A DNA stretch of 15,271 nucleotides from Pseudomonadota bacterium (lineage in GTDB: Bacteria; Pseudomonadota; Alphaproteobacteria; Rhizobiales; Xanthobacteraceae): NCBI GenBank assembly GCA_023423415.1, contig JAFAFP010000153.1, forward strand, positions 1 through 15,271, read 5' to 3'. The position numbers were made by a program, and so were the translations under genes. Of this stretch, positions 13,988 to 15,271 are shown in pieces. Numbering within the stretch: position 1 is the first letter of the stretch; every line of letters starts with the position of its first letter. Below the pieces are notes generated by a model, which made no database searches, was not told the DNA's origin, and worked only from the letters and a program-made list of their open reading frames with translations.

Positions 13988-15226
13988 ATGTCCCAATCGC
14001 CGCTGAAGTCTCGCGCCTCCGATTCCATTCTGTGGAATTTCAAGCTGCTGGCTCAACACGAACTGGCTGGCTTCGGCGGCATGGGTGAGGGGATATCGAT
14101 CCAGGTGGCCAAGGACGGGCGGCGCATCGCATGGCTGGCGCATGAGAGCGCACCCAAGAACTTCACCGGTGTCGACGTAACCGATCCGCGCAATCCGAAG
14201 ATCGTTGTCCAGACCGAATTGCCCGAGCCCTTCATGCGCTCCAATTCGCTGGAAGTCGTCGGCGATGTCATGGCGGTGGCCTACCAGACCCAGAAGGTGG
14301 GACAGAAGCCGGCCGGCTTCGAACTGTTCGATATCTCGGTGCCGGAAAATCCGAAGTCGATCGCTCACGTCGATCTCTCCGGTCCGCATTCGCGCGGCGC
14401 GCACCAGCTCTGGTTTGCGGATGGCGAGTATGTGCACATCGCCTCGGGCGCGCCGGACTTCGAGCCGACGCATCCGCTCGACGACCAGTGCTACCAGATA
14501 TTCGATGTGCGCAATCCGTCAAAGCCAGTCGAGGCGGGACGGTGGTGGATGCCGGGCACGCGCAAGGGAGATGATGTGGCTCCGCCAGTGCGCCACACGG
14601 TGTTCGACATGGGCTTCCGCGCCCACAATACGAATGTCTATCCGCAGCGGTCGGACCGTTGCTATCTCGGTTATATCGACGGCGGCATGTACATCATGGA
14701 TATCTCCGATATGTCGCGCCCGAAGCCGATCGCGCATTGGGACAACTCGCCGCCTTATCACGGCTTCACCCATACGATCCTGCCGCTGTTCGATCGCGGC
14801 CTTTTGGTCGTGACTGATGAATCCGTGGTGGACGATGCCGCCGACTGGCCGAAACTGATCTGGATTCTCGATAGCCGCGATGAAACCAACCCAGTGCCGA
14901 TTGCAACTTGCCCGTTGCCTTACGATGCGTTCAAAAGTCGCGGTGGTCGTTTCGGCGCGCATAACATCCACGAAAATAAGCCGTCGCCATATTCATGGAT
15001 CTCCGATCAGGTCGTGATCGGCACCTTCTTCAATGGCGGCATCCGCTCCTACGACATCTCTAATCCGTACCAGCCGAAGGAAATCGCAACCTTCGTGCCG
15101 GAAGCACCGGCGTTGGCGCCGCAGGGCACGATCCAGCTCAATGACGTCTTCGCCGACGAGCGCGGCATCGTCTACACGGTCGATCGTCATGTCGGTGGGT
15201 TGTACATTCTTGAGATGGGGTTCTGA
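13988..15226 (+). CDS. LVIVD-repeat (beta-propeller) protein
   Basis: A 412-residue protein built of LVIVD-type repeats, each a short beta segment ending in a V/F-D-(V/I)-(S/T)-D-P-x-x-P-like turn. Visible copies include GVDVTDPRNPKIV (near residue 62), LFDISVPENPKSI, IFDVRNPSKPVEAG, IMDISDMSRPKPIAHW, ILDSRDETNPVPIATC and SYDISNPYQPKEIATF, followed by a last strand LYILEMGF. This predicts a beta-propeller of six or seven blades. No signal peptide is evident, although many LVIVD proteins are exported. The ATG at 13988 has GGAG (13978-13981) 6 bases upstream; a TTG at 13976 is less likely. Several His-rich spots (HGFTHT, HNIHEN, RAHNTN) could bind metal or support a lactonase-like activity, which is speculation. 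No enzymatic function can be assigned, and it appears monocistronic within the window. Confidence 0.85.
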   Translation: MSQSPLKSRASDSILWNFKLLAQHELAGFGGMGEGISIQVAKDGRRIAWLAHESAPKNFTGVDVTDPRNPKIVVQTELPEPFMRSNSLEVVGDVMAVAYQTQKVGQKPAGFELFDISVPENPKSIAHVDLSGPHSRGAHQLWFADGEYVHIASGAPDFEPTHPLDDQCYQIFDVRNPSKPVEAGRWWMPGTRKGDDVAPPVRHTVFDMGFRAHNTNVYPQRSDRCYLGYIDGGMYIMDISDMSRPKPIAHWDNSPPYHGFTHTILPLFDRGLLVVTDESVVDDAADWPKLIWILDSRDETNPVPIATCPLPYDAFKSRGGRFGAHNIHENKPSPYSWISDQVVIGTFFNGGIRSYDISNPYQPKEIATFVPEAPALAPQGTIQLNDVFADERGIVYTVDRHVGGLYILEMGF

Positions 15227-15231
15227 TCTTT

Positions 15232-15252
15232 ACCTCTCCCACAGGGAGAGGT
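15232..15252. repeat. Hairpin after the LVIVD gene
   Basis: ACCTCTCCC (15232-15240) and GGGAGAGGT (15244-15252) form a perfect 9-bp stem with loop ACA, 6 bases after the stop codon. No T-run follows on the plus strand; a G/C-rich stretch begins instead. It resembles a common intergenic palindrome of this bacterial group and could still act as a transcript end. Confidence 0.55.
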
Positions 15253-15271
15253 GGCCCCGCGGGGGGGGCGG

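Noticed and set aside
1..15271. CRISPR array, tRNA, rRNA, riboswitch or phage genes
   Set aside because: No regular repeat-spacer pattern, cloverleaf, conserved rRNA stretch or phage-like gene was found by reading the sequence.

Overview
The window looks like a chromosomal catabolic locus from an alphaproteobacterium, most likely Hyphomicrobiales of the Bradyrhizobium/Rhodopseudomonas/Afipia type. This rests on the moderately high GC content, an orphan Bug/TctC solute-binding protein, the abundance of IclR regulators and acyl-CoA enzymes, and intergenic palindromes (5162-5263, 8381-8452, 15232-15252) of the kind scattered through those genomes. The genus is inference. No rRNA, tRNA, CRISPR array, phage or transposase gene was found.

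Layout. (A) 1-3090, minus strand: an ACMSD-type amidohydrolase/decarboxylase, an IclR regulator, a cyclase-family metal hydrolase and a cupin cut by the left edge. They are tightly packed, with two ATGA overlaps and one 3-base gap. A clear promoter (TTGACA-16-TAAGAT) lies upstream, with a dyad over its -35 box. (B) 3136-7434, minus strand: MmgE/PrpD, enoyl-CoA hydratase (ATGA overlap), an intergenic repeat, a Bug/TctC binding protein, an SDR-like protein and a hairpin terminator. (C) 7435-8368: a divergent control region and a second IclR regulator on the plus strand. (D) 8453-10839, minus strand: Old Yellow Enzyme-family oxidoreductase and an HMG-CoA-lyase-like enzyme (ATGA overlap). (E) 10981-12588, plus strand: an aryl-CoA ligase resembling 2-aminobenzoate/benzoate-CoA ligases. 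(F) 12629-13420, minus strand: a Crp/Fnr regulator, followed by about 570 bases with no convincing gene. (G) 13988-15226, plus strand: an LVIVD-repeat protein.

How they may work together (inference). An organic acid is captured by the Bug protein, activated by the CoA ligase, reduced by the OYE-type flavoenzyme, hydrated by the enoyl-CoA hydratase and cleaved by the HMG-CoA-lyase-like enzyme. The decarboxylase, cyclase, MmgE/PrpD and SDR-like proteins would handle side branches or upstream steps. The substrate cannot be read from the sequence. The strongest regulatory signal is a recurring half-site, TTG(A/T)CATG. It occurs in the three control regions at about 3070, 7490 and 10927 and suggests one IclR-type regulon across the locus. 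The most unusual protein is the SDR, which appears to lack both the catalytic Tyr and the catalytic Ser.
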